Positions 25,297-34,955 of a stretch of DNA of 64,000 nt are shown one piece after another. The translations under genes and the position numbers were made by a program. The first letter of the stretch is position 1. Every line of letters starts with the position of its first letter. The stretch spans positions 186,001 to 250,000 of the forward strand of contig NZ_AUFO01000007.1 in assembly GCF_000426545.1 (NCBI RefSeq), written 5' to 3'. The stretch comes from Paenibacillus massiliensis subsp. panacisoli DSM 21345. Its GTDB lineage: Bacteria > Bacillota > Bacilli > Paenibacillales > Paenibacillaceae. The notes below the pieces were generated by a model. It was not told the origin of the DNA. It searched no databases and saw only the letters and a program-made list of their open reading frames with translations.

Positions 25297-27447
25297 TTGA
25301 AGCAGAATATAGGCAGGCGATTATTCCAATACGCCTTGACGACTAAATATACATTCATTGTAGCCCTCATCGCTCTGGCGATCGGCGTGGCTGCCGAGCT
25401 GGCGGGGCCATTCCTTGCCAAGTCCATGATTGACAATCATATGCTGGCTATCGAGAAGCCTTTCTATCAGACCAACGATACCCATCAAGCAGCCTCCTAC
25501 AAGGGAGAACATTTCAAACGAAGTGACCGCTTCACACCGCAAGAGCCTCGTGGCCGCGAGGTGCGTATTCTACAGGCTGGCTCTTCCTTCGTATTCGTCA
25601 ACGAGGTTGTATCCATCGCGGAGGGCGAGCGCAGCTTCAGCGACGGGATACTAACGATTACCCGTGGCGGCGAGACATTCCGTTACCCAGCTCAGGTGCT
25701 ATCCACAGGCGAGCTGTATGCTTTTTACGAGCCGGAATTGCCGGGGATCTACCAATTGATTATGTGGTACTTCGTATTCCTGGTTATCTCGATCTTCGCT
25801 GAATTCGGCAAGACCTACTGGCTTCAATCCGGTGCGAATCGGGTAATCCAGAAGCTTCGACTTGATCTGTATGCACAGATTCAGCGTTTGCCGGTGAACT
25901 TTTTTGACAACCTGCCTGCAGGGAAGGTCGTATCCAGAGTTACCAATGATACCGAAGCGATCAAGGACCTGTTCGTAGCGGTGCTGGCGAATTTCAGTTC
26001 AGGCATCGTGACGATCGCAGGAATCTATGTGGCACTGTTCATTCTGGATCTTCGTCTCGGATTGATCTGTCTCTTCCTTGTGCCGATTCTCGTCCTGTGG
26101 GTGGTGCTATACCGCAAAGTAGCTACACGATACAATACCATCATCCGCTCCCGACTAAGTGAGATTAATGCCATTATTAATGAGTCCATTCAGGGGATGT
26201 CTATCATCCGAATTTTCCGTCGGCAGCAGCAAACGCTGGATGAATTTGAGACGCTAAATAAAGATTACATGAAGCATCAGAATAAGATGCTGAATCTGAA
26301 TGCGCTCACCTCCCACAATCTGGTGAATGTGCTGCGGAATTTCTCGTTTGCCATTGTACTGTGGTACTTCGGCGCAGGAACACTGACGGGCTCCTCGGCG
26401 ATCTCGCTCGGTGTACTCTATGCGTTCGTAGACGTACTAAGTCGGCTATTCCATCCGATTACAGGCATGATGAACCAACTTGCGGCTCTGGATACATCCA
26501 TTGTATCTGCAGGGAGGGTATTCAAGCTTATGGATGAAGACGGAGAGCCTGTCACAGATGGCTCCATGCCACGCTATAAGGGTCATGTAGAGTTCAAGGA
26601 TGTGTCCTTCGCCTACAAGAATGACTATGTACTAAAGAACATCTCCTTCACTGCCAAGCAGGGGCAGACCGTCGCTCTCGTCGGACATACCGGCTCTGGC
26701 AAAAGCTCGATCATCAACCTGCTCTTTCGCTTCTACGATCCGCAGAAGGGAAGCATCACGATTGATGGTCAGAATATACGAGAGCTTCCCAGACAGTGGG
26801 TGCGAAGCCACATGGGAATCGTGCTGCAGGACCCTTACCTGTTCACAGGAACAATTGCCTCCAACGTCAGTCTGGACGATGAACGGATTACCCGTGAGCA
26901 GATCGAGAAGGCTCTGCAGGATGTAGGCGCAAGCAAGCTCTTACAGCATTTGCCGCAGGGCTTCGATGAACCTGTACTGGAGAAGGGTAGTACGCTATCC
27001 GCAGGGGAGCGTCAATTGATCTCCTTCGCCAGAGCGCTCGCCTTCGACCCGGCCATTCTCATCCTGGATGAAGCGACCGCGAACATCGATACCGAGACCG
27101 AAGCAATCATCCAGGCAGCACTTGAGGTGCTGAAGAAGGGGCGTACGACCTTCATCATTGCTCACAGGCTCTCTACCATTCGGAATGCAGATCAGATTCT
27201 GGTCCTGCATCAAGGTGAAATTGTGGAGCAAGGTACTCATGATGAGCTGCTTGCCGGTCAAGGTCGCTATCGCCAAATGTATGAGCTGCAACAAGGAAAT
27301 GTGGGCGCTACGGTCCAAGATGTGAACCAGTCAGCTCTTGGAGCTGACGGCACTCATGCGAAGGAGCAGCAAAGCGAGAAAGTCACCGCTGGAGCTGTTC
27401 AGGGCTCTGGTGGGCTGAGACCCTCGACCTCAAGCGGCACAGCTTGA
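25297..27447 (+). CDS. bmrD: Heterodimeric multidrug ABC transporter subunit BmrD
   Basis: 716 residues. A roughly 90-residue extracellular insert after the first membrane helix (about 45-135) is typical of BmrD/YheH. The ATPase has VGHTGSGKSSII, a non-standard signature LSAGERQLISFAR and LILDEATANID with the catalytic Glu. The TTG start is directly after the bmrC stop, with AAGGAGG spanning the junction, so translation is coupled. The C-terminal Ala/Gly/Gln-rich tail of about 45 residues is longer than in B. subtilis. It exports drugs together with BmrC. Confidence 0.93.
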   Translation: MKQNIGRRLFQYALTTKYTFIVALIALAIGVAAELAGPFLAKSMIDNHMLAIEKPFYQTNDTHQAASYKGEHFKRSDRFTPQEPRGREVRILQAGSSFVFVNEVVSIAEGERSFSDGILTITRGGETFRYPAQVLSTGELYAFYEPELPGIYQLIMWYFVFLVISIFAEFGKTYWLQSGANRVIQKLRLDLYAQIQRLPVNFFDNLPAGKVVSRVTNDTEAIKDLFVAVLANFSSGIVTIAGIYVALFILDLRLGLICLFLVPILVLWVVLYRKVATRYNTIIRSRLSEINAIINESIQGMSIIRIFRRQQQTLDEFETLNKDYMKHQNKMLNLNALTSHNLVNVLRNFSFAIVLWYFGAGTLTGSSAISLGVLYAFVDVLSRLFHPITGMMNQLAALDTSIVSAGRVFKLMDEDGEPVTDGSMPRYKGHVEFKDVSFAYKNDYVLKNISFTAKQGQTVALVGHTGSGKSSIINLLFRFYDPQKGSITIDGQNIRELPRQWVRSHMGIVLQDPYLFTGTIASNVSLDDERITREQIEKALQDVGASKLLQHLPQGFDEPVLEKGSTLSAGERQLISFARALAFDPAILILDEATANIDTETEAIIQAALEVLKKGRTTFIIAHRLSTIRNADQILVLHQGEIVEQGTHDELLAGQGRYRQMYELQQGNVGATVQDVNQSALGADGTHAKEQQSEKVTAGAVQGSGGLRPSTSSGTA

Positions 27448-27713
27448 GCTGCAGTGAATGCAGAGTGAATCGAAGCAAAGTTCAGATTCAGTAACTGCTG
27501 GCTGATTAAGACGGAATTGTAAATTGAACAGTTTAATAATAATATCCCCTTCTAGTAGACATGAGAAAAAAGACATCTGGTAAGATGGATTTAATCTTGT
27601 TGAACGGAGGGGATTTTTTTATGAATAAGAGCTTACTTTGCGGAAATACGCCTTGCAGGAAAAGATTAGACTGAACTGCGTTACTAGGGCTGCGCTGCTC
27701 CTCTACCCATCCA
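27448..27713. other. Intergenic region with a 17-codon frame, possible IS remnant
   Basis: At 27621-27674 a short frame (MNKSLLCGNTPCRKRLD) follows a very good GGAGGGG site. The upstream AT-rich stretch looks like the leader of a lost gene, and the frame stops abruptly. It may be a truncated insertion-sequence or gene start. No inverted repeats were found to prove it. Confidence 0.3.
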
Positions 27714-29345
27714 TTATTCCAACCTTCCATCTTTCGGCGGCAGCAGTGCTTTGATTCGGAATGCCATGCGAAGACGCAACGTTTCCTCCGGGTCCTTCAG
27801 GCTGCGACCGATAATTTCCTCGCATTTTTCCAACCTATAGATCACTGTATTCCGATGAATGTACAATCTCTTTGCCGTCTCGGCAAGTTGACAATGGGCC
27901 TCCAAATAAACGGATAGCGTCTGGATTAACATATGATGATCCTTAAGCGTCTCATCCTCGAAGCCCTGCATCGTATCGGCGTAAAATTTCCGTAGATGCT
28001 CAAGAGGGATCATACGCAAAATCTCGGGCACTTCCTTCGGATGATACATCTCGATAAACCGTGTCTTACCTGCCATGCTGCCGAAGTAAAGGGCTTCGTT
28101 CGCCTCTTTGTAGGAGACAGGGATCTGGGCTAGTGGTTGTGCATAGCTGCTGAATCCAAACGACAACTCCGAACCGAAATACGTAGCAATTTTCCCCTGA
28201 AGGTGTTCCAGCAGCGCAAAAAATGAAGGTTTGAGTGTCTTCCATTCCTCGACCATTGGCATGAGCAATACGTAGGCGTGGTCGTGAGTGAACAAATGTA
28301 GCGGATAGCGAAAATGGACCAGCTCGCCTTCAAGATGCTCAGCGATCCGGTCTTGCTCGGCTTTATACTGCATAAATGAGCTCGTTTTGTCTCTGCCATC
28401 GAGTTTGCCGACCGCACAAAGATAGCGGTGATCAACAGATAGACCGAATTCCCTTCCTCGGCTGGCGATCTCCTCGCTGCTTGAGAATGCTCCCCCGATA
28501 AAATTGGTGAAAAATTCATTCTGGATGCGCCGGCGATTTTGCTTGAGCGCATTGTCCTTCATCAGCTCGAAAGCAATCACGTTGGTTGCCTGTTCAATAG
28601 TCAGGATACTCGAACGTTCCGACGGCGGAACAAATCCTTCAATACAGAGATAGTGTAGTTGTCTGTGGGTATAGACGGGAAATAACGTCAGTGTCTCCCC
28701 TTCTCCGCCCAGCAGGGAAAAAGCAGTAAAGTTGGATGTCTCCACATGAAAACGACCGCCGTCAGATAACAACGCTTCGAGCCGCGTGGCGGTGGAGGCG
28801 GTGAAACGACCGGATATCCGTTGAAGGTAAGGGCCAAGTAGAAGAACAGGTAATCTCAACAAGGAGGACAACTGATCCAATAGCTTCGGGATGCCCTGGC
28901 CGCTCATGATATGCTGGGTGAATTGTCGGTGTGTCTGCATTGCGTTGTGCAGCTCGGTTGTCCGCACATCAAGAATATGGCTTAGCGACTTGTTGACAAT
29001 ATCGCCGAGCGAAGGCTCGACGGGCAGCTCCATTAGCGGTAGGTCCAACTGGTCAGCAAGCGTGATCGCCGATTCAGGAATGCTGCCGAGGAACCGCTTG
29101 CTTTTGATACCTAAAGCCGCGCAGTTCTGGTGGCTCATCTCCCGAATCAATTCCAACAGCGCTGGCAGATCATCCTTTAAGTGAAAAGCGGTCGTAATGA
29201 GTAATTCATTGCTTTTAAGGTATGGAATGATATCTGGGGCGTCCATCATATTGACCGTGTGAACTTCCCGACTCAAGCCCTTTGCTCCCGCGACGATCGT
29301 TGTTCCGTCAAATACGGGTAGTTTCAGCAGATCATCCATTTTCAT
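27714..29345 (-). CDS. pucR: PucR family transcriptional regulator
   Basis: 543 residues. The N-terminal PucR domain (about 1-125) includes LSREVHTVNMMDAPDI and LLITTAFHL. A central GGDEF-like region follows, then a C-terminal HTH (about 480-530) with LAETAKRLYIHRNTVIYRL. In B. subtilis PucR controls purine catabolism. It lies divergent from the allantoin genes, which supports the same role. ATG at 29345 is 10 nt from AAAGGGG; the GTG three codons upstream is too close to it. Confidence 0.88.
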   Translation of the reverse strand: MKMDDLLKLPVFDGTTIVAGAKGLSREVHTVNMMDAPDIIPYLKSNELLITTAFHLKDDLPALLELIREMSHQNCAALGIKSKRFLGSIPESAITLADQLDLPLMELPVEPSLGDIVNKSLSHILDVRTTELHNAMQTHRQFTQHIMSGQGIPKLLDQLSSLLRLPVLLLGPYLQRISGRFTASTATRLEALLSDGGRFHVETSNFTAFSLLGGEGETLTLFPVYTHRQLHYLCIEGFVPPSERSSILTIEQATNVIAFELMKDNALKQNRRRIQNEFFTNFIGGAFSSSEEIASRGREFGLSVDHRYLCAVGKLDGRDKTSSFMQYKAEQDRIAEHLEGELVHFRYPLHLFTHDHAYVLLMPMVEEWKTLKPSFFALLEHLQGKIATYFGSELSFGFSSYAQPLAQIPVSYKEANEALYFGSMAGKTRFIEMYHPKEVPEILRMIPLEHLRKFYADTMQGFEDETLKDHHMLIQTLSVYLEAHCQLAETAKRLYIHRNTVIYRLEKCEEIIGRSLKDPEETLRLRMAFRIKALLPPKDGRLE

Positions 29346-29516
29346 TATTCTCACGCCCCTTTAGTTAACATGACCAACAATTCCTCTGATTCTTCTACAT
29401 TTTCGTGAATGATTTCCCTTTTGTTTTATTTTACGATTAATTAATAGCATTGCCAAGTTAAACAATATAACATCGATTGGAAAGCTTGGGCTGCCAGATT
29501 GGGGGAGATTACATTG

Positions 29517-30761
29517 ATGATCAAACAACCGAAGCCGTCCGCCTTATTCGAACAGGTCGAACATATGATTGAATGGCTGGCTTCGCATGGGGAAGAACAA
29601 AGTGGCGGAGTAACACGGTTGCTGTATGACCCGGCTTGGAGCGCGGCCCAGCGGGCGATCGAGGGAAAAATGAAAGAAATTGGACTAACCACACACTACG
29701 ACGATGCCGGCAACCTGTTTGGACGTGTCGCTGGACGTGATCCCGAAGCGCAGGTCGTACTGACAGGATCGCATGTAGATACAGTGACCGGAGGCGGAAA
29801 ATACGACGGAGCCTATGGCATCGTCGCTGCACTAATCGCCGTGCAATATTTGCTTACACATTACGGACAGCCACTCAAGCCAATTGAGGTTGTGTCCCTG
29901 TGCGAAGAAGAAGGAAGCCGCTTCCCGATGACCTACTGGGGTTCTGGTAATATTACGGGGGTGAAGAGCCGCGAGGCGGTTCACAACCTTAAGGACGCAA
30001 AAGGCGTACCGTTCGAACAGGCGATGCGCGATGCCGGCTTCGGATCAGGTCAACACCCGGAGCCAAAGCGCAAAGACCTGGAATGCTTTATCGAATTGCA
30101 TATTGAGCAAGGCCAGGTGCTGGAACGGGAGGGCAAGTCGATCGGCGTCGTCAGCCACATCGTTGGACAACGCCGTTATGATATTACAGTCCATGGCGAG
30201 AGTAATCATGCCGGCACGACTCCAATGCAATGGCGCCGAGATGCCATGGCTACGGCTGCCGAGCTAATTCGAATACTAACGCATCGAGCCAAAGCAGATG
30301 AGAGCGGACTCGTGGCTACCGTGGGTCGAATGGACGTTCACCCCAATGTCGGTAATGTCATTGCGCGCGAGGTCACCTTTAGCCTGGACGTGCGGCACAG
30401 GGATGCAGAGACGATTCGGAACTTCTGCGAGGAATGCTTCGGGGAATTCGAGATGGTTGCGGCCGAACAAGGAACTCGCGTCGTGTGCCACAAATGGATG
30501 GATGAACCTCCGGTAGCAATGGACCCTGCTCTAAACGCGGCTGCTGAGGACATTTTAAAGCGCGAAGGCATTTCGTACAAAACAATGACTAGCGGGGCGG
30601 GACACGATTCGCAGATATTCGGAACGTACTGTCCAACCGCACTGTTCTTTGTACCAAGTCGGGACGGCATTAGCCACTCACCCGCAGAATTTACGGATAC
30701 GGAAGATTTACAGCGCGGCGTGCGCTTGCTGATCGACATGCTGCACAAGTTGGCTTATTGA
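29517..30761 (+). CDS. allC: Allantoate amidohydrolase
   Basis: 414 residues, M20 family. Metal ligands are visible: GSHVDTVTGGGKYDGAYG, CEEEGSRFP and a later MTSGAGHDSQIFG. The dimerisation region has GESNHAGTTPMQWRRDA. Converts allantoate to ureidoglycine, ammonia and CO2; beta-ureidopropionase or hydantoinase-type activity cannot be excluded from sequence. The start at 29517 has GGGGGAG 9 nt upstream. First gene of the plus-strand cluster, 25 bp before pucG. Confidence 0.88.
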   Translation: MIKQPKPSALFEQVEHMIEWLASHGEEQSGGVTRLLYDPAWSAAQRAIEGKMKEIGLTTHYDDAGNLFGRVAGRDPEAQVVLTGSHVDTVTGGGKYDGAYGIVAALIAVQYLLTHYGQPLKPIEVVSLCEEEGSRFPMTYWGSGNITGVKSREAVHNLKDAKGVPFEQAMRDAGFGSGQHPEPKRKDLECFIELHIEQGQVLEREGKSIGVVSHIVGQRRYDITVHGESNHAGTTPMQWRRDAMATAAELIRILTHRAKADESGLVATVGRMDVHPNVGNVIAREVTFSLDVRHRDAETIRNFCEECFGEFEMVAAEQGTRVVCHKWMDEPPVAMDPALNAAAEDILKREGISYKTMTSGAGHDSQIFGTYCPTALFFVPSRDGISHSPAEFTDTEDLQRGVRLLIDMLHKLAY

Positions 30762-30786
30762 AGAACACTGAGGAGGCGGTTACGAG

Positions 30787-32037
30787 ATGACGAAGTACCG
30801 GGAAATTCATGCACCTTTGAGAACAATCATGACACCAGGGCCAGTTGAGGTCGACCCTAGAGTTCTGCGAGCAATGGCAACGCCGATTCTAGGCCAATTT
30901 GATCCGGAATTCACGCGAATGATGAACGAAACTATGGAAATGTTAAGACAAACATTCCAGACGACGAACCAGTGGGCCTTCCCTGTCGACGGTACTTCCC
31001 GCTCAGGCTTGGAAGCGGTACTGTGCAGTCTGATCGAACCGGGTGACAAAGTACTAGTGCCAATCTTCGGCCGCTTCGGCCATCTGCTGACCGAGATTGC
31101 CGAGCGCCACGGTGCAGAGCTTCATCTAATGGAATGTCCATGGGGAGAGGTATTCGACCAACAGGCGGTCATCAGCGAGGTGGAGCGAGTACAGCCGAAA
31201 ATCCTGGCGATTGTGCATGGGGAGACTTCGACGGGCTGTATGCAGCCGTTGGACAAGATCGGCCCGGCCTGCCGCAAGCTCGGCGTATTGACGGTGGTCG
31301 ATGCCGTCGCTTCAATCGGTGGCACCCCAGTCAAAGTGGATGAATGGCAGCTTGATGCGGTTATCGGCGGTACACAGAAGTGTATTTCCGTGCCGTCTGG
31401 TATGGCACCCGTCACATACAACGAGCGAGTTGAGCGCATTCTGGCGAGCCGAAAAAAAGTCGAGCGCGGTGTCGCAATTGAAAGCGACCGTCGGGACGTG
31501 GCGCAGCCGATTCGCAGCAACTACTTTGATCTAAGCCAGCTACAGGATTACTGGGGGCCGCGTCGTCTGAACCATCATACGGAAGCAACGTCTATGCTGT
31601 ACGCGCTGCGCGAAGGCCTGCGCATCCTGCTTGACGAAGGGCTTGAAGAACGCTTCGAACGGCACAAGTTGCATGAAAAGGCGCTGATGGCCGGTATCCG
31701 TGGTATGGGACTAGAGCTGTTCAACGACGTGGCATGGAAGCTGCCAGTCGTGACGTGCGTGAAGATTCCGGAAGGTGTCGACGGCGAGTCCGTACGAACG
31801 ATGCTTCTGAATCAGTTCGGTATCGAGATCGCAAGCTCATTTGGCCCGCTGCACGGGCAGATTTGGCGAATTGGCACGATGGGCTACAGTTGTCGCAAGG
31901 AGAACGTACTATTCGTTCTGTCCGCGCTGGAAGCTGTGCTGATCCGACATCATGCCCCGATCGTGATTGGGCGCGGAGTGCAAGAAGCACTGGACGTGTA
32001 TGAGCAGGCCCAATCAGGTACGACAGTACTCGCCTAA
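30787..32037 (+). CDS. pucG: (S)-ureidoglycine-glyoxylate aminotransferase
   Basis: 416 residues, the same length as B. subtilis PucG. Class V aminotransferase: substrate loop MTPGPVEVDPRVLRAM, HGETSTG, VVDAVASIGG, and PLP lysine in GGTQKCISVPSG. PucG moves the amino group of ureidoglycine to glyoxylate, giving oxalurate and glycine. GAGGAGGCGG precedes the ATG. A terminator follows the gene. Confidence 0.9.
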   Translation: MTKYREIHAPLRTIMTPGPVEVDPRVLRAMATPILGQFDPEFTRMMNETMEMLRQTFQTTNQWAFPVDGTSRSGLEAVLCSLIEPGDKVLVPIFGRFGHLLTEIAERHGAELHLMECPWGEVFDQQAVISEVERVQPKILAIVHGETSTGCMQPLDKIGPACRKLGVLTVVDAVASIGGTPVKVDEWQLDAVIGGTQKCISVPSGMAPVTYNERVERILASRKKVERGVAIESDRRDVAQPIRSNYFDLSQLQDYWGPRRLNHHTEATSMLYALREGLRILLDEGLEERFERHKLHEKALMAGIRGMGLELFNDVAWKLPVVTCVKIPEGVDGESVRTMLLNQFGIEIASSFGPLHGQIWRIGTMGYSCRKENVLFVLSALEAVLIRHHAPIVIGRGVQEALDVYEQAQSGTTVLA

Positions 32038-32103
32038 GTGGCCATGGTGTAGAAGGTGTTGCCCAAAGGCCCTTGCTGTCGCACTTGGATTTTAGGGAAA
32101 GAT

Positions 32104-32133
32104 AAGGATTCCGGGAATTTCCGGAATCCTTTT
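32104..32133 (+). terminator. Terminator after pucG
   Basis: AAGGATTCCGG (32104-32114) pairs with CCGGAATCCTT (32121-32131), followed by TT. Separates allC-pucG from the permease gene. Confidence 0.75.
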
Positions 32134-32147
32134 GTATAAACTCAGCT

Positions 32148-32176
32148 TTGTTCAAGGAACCCCGGGTGCGTAATAA
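32148..32176 (+). promoter_or_regulatory. Candidate promoter of the permease-amidase-FAH operon
   Basis: TTGTTC and TAATAA, 17 bp apart, directly after the pucG terminator and 48 bp before the permease start. Confidence 0.4.
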
Positions 32177-32223
32177 AGCTGCTCGGATACCATCTCAACG
32201 AAGCTCCAAGCGGAGTGTGAAAT

Positions 32224-33633
32224 ATGAAAAATATCAACTGGCTGCGCTCAGGACTCGCAGGGCTGCAGTGGCTTTTCTTCTTATTTACTAATACGGTAGT
32301 CATTCCAATCACAGTCGGAGCAGCGTTCGGGCTCCCGCAGGAGAAGATTCAATTTCTGATTCAATGCTCGTTTGTCCTAACAGGGCTCGCTTGCGTAATA
32401 CAGGCAGGACTCGGACATAAGAGAGCCATCATGGAAGGACAGTCTGGCTTGTGGTGGGGTGTCATTCTAAGCCTTAGCGCGGCTGCGCCATCACTGGGCA
32501 TTTCGCTGACGGAACTGGGCGGCAGCCTGGCTGTTGGAATCTTGATCTCGGGTGTAGTCACCATTCTGATCGGTGTCTGTGGCCTAGCTGCTCCATTGTC
32601 GAAGCTGTTTACGCCAGGAGTGATGGCTGTGTTCATGTTCCTGCTTGGCTGCAGGCTGAACATGATTTTTCTCGAAGGCATGCTCGGCATTTCATCTGGG
32701 TCATCGACTGAAGCCACAGCAATTCAGCCAGCCGTGTTCCTGTTGGCTGCTGCCGTTGCCGTTTTTGTCGCAGTCTTGTCAGTAAAAGCCCGGCCCGCGA
32801 TCGGGCAGTATGCGCTGCTGATTGGTATTTTGGGCGGATGGGCGCTATATGCGCTTAGCTTTGGTAGAGACGACGGAGCCTCCAGCGTTGGAAGTATAGA
32901 CATGGGCTGGTTTCCACTCGGCGGGCCTACGGACGGACTGAACGCCGGTGTGGTAGCGATTGCCGTTATCGCCGGGCTCGTCAACGCCTCCAATACGTTC
33001 GGCGCACTGAAAGGAACGGATAGTATTTACGAGCAGGAAGCATCAGGAAGGCAATACAGACGCTCCTTCACGATCAGCGGTGTGCTCGCAGTTGTCTCAG
33101 GATTACTGGGGCTTGTCCCCTACGCTCCCTACGTTTCCTCTGTCGGCTTCCTCCAGCAGACTCGTATCCGGGATAGACTTCCGTTTGTAATTGGTGGTCT
33201 TCTGTTCGCGGGCATCGGCCTAATTAAGGGGATCAGCGGCGTATTGACGCAACTCCCGCTTAGCATCGGAAGCGCCGTGCTTCTCGTGACATATCTGCGA
33301 TTGCTAGGCTCCTCCCTGCAATATTTCGGGCAGATTCGCATGGATGCCGCCAACCTGTACCGAACAGCGGCACCTTTATTCGTAGGGATCATCATTATGG
33401 GATTGCCTTCCGATTCGTTCACTTCACTGCCCGCTCTACTGCGGCCGCTACTTGGAAACGGTCTGCTGGTCGGCATTTTACTCGCATTACTGTTAGACCG
33501 ACTTCGGATCAGCTCTCCCCCACAAGATCAGGCGAATACCTTGAGAAAGGTTCAAATCCCTGACACGGTAAAGTCTCAGCGTTCCCGTAGCACGCTTACT
33601 ACGAATATGAAACCGAAAGGAGAACAGCAATGA
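32224..33633 (+). CDS. NCS2 uracil/xanthine/purine permease (YbbY-like)
   Basis: 469 residues, about 12 or more hydrophobic segments. The early part LQWLFFLFTNTVVIPITVG and the later NASNTFGALKGTDSIYEQE are NCS2 features. In E. coli the allantoin cluster carries the related permease YbbY. Expected substrate is a purine base or urate, inferred from position. The stop overlaps the amidase start by 4 bp (ATGA), so translation is coupled. Confidence 0.85.
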   Translation: MKNINWLRSGLAGLQWLFFLFTNTVVIPITVGAAFGLPQEKIQFLIQCSFVLTGLACVIQAGLGHKRAIMEGQSGLWWGVILSLSAAAPSLGISLTELGGSLAVGILISGVVTILIGVCGLAAPLSKLFTPGVMAVFMFLLGCRLNMIFLEGMLGISSGSSTEATAIQPAVFLLAAAVAVFVAVLSVKARPAIGQYALLIGILGGWALYALSFGRDDGASSVGSIDMGWFPLGGPTDGLNAGVVAIAVIAGLVNASNTFGALKGTDSIYEQEASGRQYRRSFTISGVLAVVSGLLGLVPYAPYVSSVGFLQQTRIRDRLPFVIGGLLFAGIGLIKGISGVLTQLPLSIGSAVLLVTYLRLLGSSLQYFGQIRMDAANLYRTAAPLFVGIIIMGLPSDSFTSLPALLRPLLGNGLLVGILLALLLDRLRISSPPQDQANTLRKVQIPDTVKSQRSRSTLTTNMKPKGEQQ

Positions 33634-34955
33634 GTACGAAAAACGAGAATCAAACGGAGGGATTCAAACTCCACACAAAGTCGAAGATGGTGTCACCCGT
33701 GTCCGACCAATGGAGAGCATTCGTAGATACTTCTATGAAGCGACCCGCCAACGGAACAGGGTTACTCACTGGACTGACGTTCGCAGTGAAGGACGTCTTC
33801 GATATCAAGGGAGCTACAAGCGGAGCCGGCAACCCGGATTGGCTTCGCACGCATGAGCCTTCGGAATCTACAGCTCCTTCAATATTGGCATTGCTGTCAA
33901 ACGGCGCGAGGCTTGAAGGCACGACGCAGACGGACGAATTGATGTACAGCCTGAACGGAGAAAACGCACATTACGGCACACCGATTAACCCTCACGCACC
34001 AGATCGAATTCCCGGGGGCTCGTCAAGCGGTTCGGCCGTAGCAGCTGCTGCAGGACTGGTCGATTTCGCCGTAGGAACGGACACTGGTGGTTCGGTGCGT
34101 ATTCCATCATCGTATTGTGGCCTATACGGCTTCCGTCCGACGCATGGAGCCATATCTGCGGAAGGAGTCATTCCGCTGGCGCGAAGTTTTGATACGGTGG
34201 GCTGGATGAGTCGGTCTGCAAAGATCTTGCTCGACGTGGGCAGGGTCCTGCTGGAACAAAATTCAGCTAATTCTGATCGTGAATCGAGCTTAAGCGTCGA
34301 GAGTGAACACGACATAGATCACCTATTCAATATCAGTACACCCCTATTCACCCGCTTTCTCTCAGCGGAAGAAGCCTGGAGCCTACCGAAATCGGATGAC
34401 CGTTCGATCCTCCTTGCGAAGCTACATGGTCTCGGCGGCTGGAGCGATAACCACACGGCTATCCGATTAACTGAGCCTGAAGAGAGCCTGGCAGACTGGT
34501 CGGCGGCGTTCCGTGTTCTTCAAGGGCTAGAGATCGCACGTGAACATAGCGAATGGATCGCCAAGGAACATCCGACATTTGGGCCGGGCATTGCGGAACG
34601 CTTCGAATGGGCCGGGACACTGGAGGAATCCGCAAGTACGGTCGAAGCAGCTTTACGTGCTCGTGTACAGCGCGCGCTGGTGGAACTACTAGGTGAAGAC
34701 GGAATTCTGGCCATTCCCACTGCACCTGGCCCAGCTCCACTGTTGGGATTACAAGGTCCAGAAGCTGAGGCATACCGAGCGAAGACAATGCAGCTCTCCT
34801 GTATTGCGGGACTTTCCGGTCTGCCTCAGGTTACCGTACCAGTAATCCGTCAGGACGGACTGCCGATCGGACTATCTTTTATCGGCGGCTTGAATACAGA
34901 TCTCCGGTTGCTGTATTGGGTGACTAAACATTTTACAGAAGAGGTGCATGGATGA
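33630..34955 (+). CDS. Amidase signature family enzyme
   Basis: 441 residues. The Ser-cisSer-Lys triad is visible: Lys in TFAVKDVFD (about 53), Ser in GGSSSGSAVAAAAG, and Ser in GTDTGGSVRIPSS. No GatA-specific context. Overlaps both neighbours by 4 bp, so it is translated with the permease and the FAH protein. Within an allantoin cluster, oxalurate or oxamate are natural guesses for the substrate, but this is untested inference. Confidence 0.85.
   Translation: MSTKNENQTEGFKLHTKSKMVSPVSDQWRAFVDTSMKRPANGTGLLTGLTFAVKDVFDIKGATSGAGNPDWLRTHEPSESTAPSILALLSNGARLEGTTQTDELMYSLNGENAHYGTPINPHAPDRIPGGSSSGSAVAAAAGLVDFAVGTDTGGSVRIPSSYCGLYGFRPTHGAISAEGVIPLARSFDTVGWMSRSAKILLDVGRVLLEQNSANSDRESSLSVESEHDIDHLFNISTPLFTRFLSAEEAWSLPKSDDRSILLAKLHGLGGWSDNHTAIRLTEPEESLADWSAAFRVLQGLEIAREHSEWIAKEHPTFGPGIAERFEWAGTLEESASTVEAALRARVQRALVELLGEDGILAIPTAPGPAPLLGLQGPEAEAYRAKTMQLSCIAGLSGLPQVTVPVIRQDGLPIGLSFIGGLNTDLRLLYWVTKHFTEEVHG

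Noticed and set aside
30338..31520. Minus-strand frames over 100 codons across allC and pucG
   Set aside because: Shadows of two well-supported genes; no start signals.
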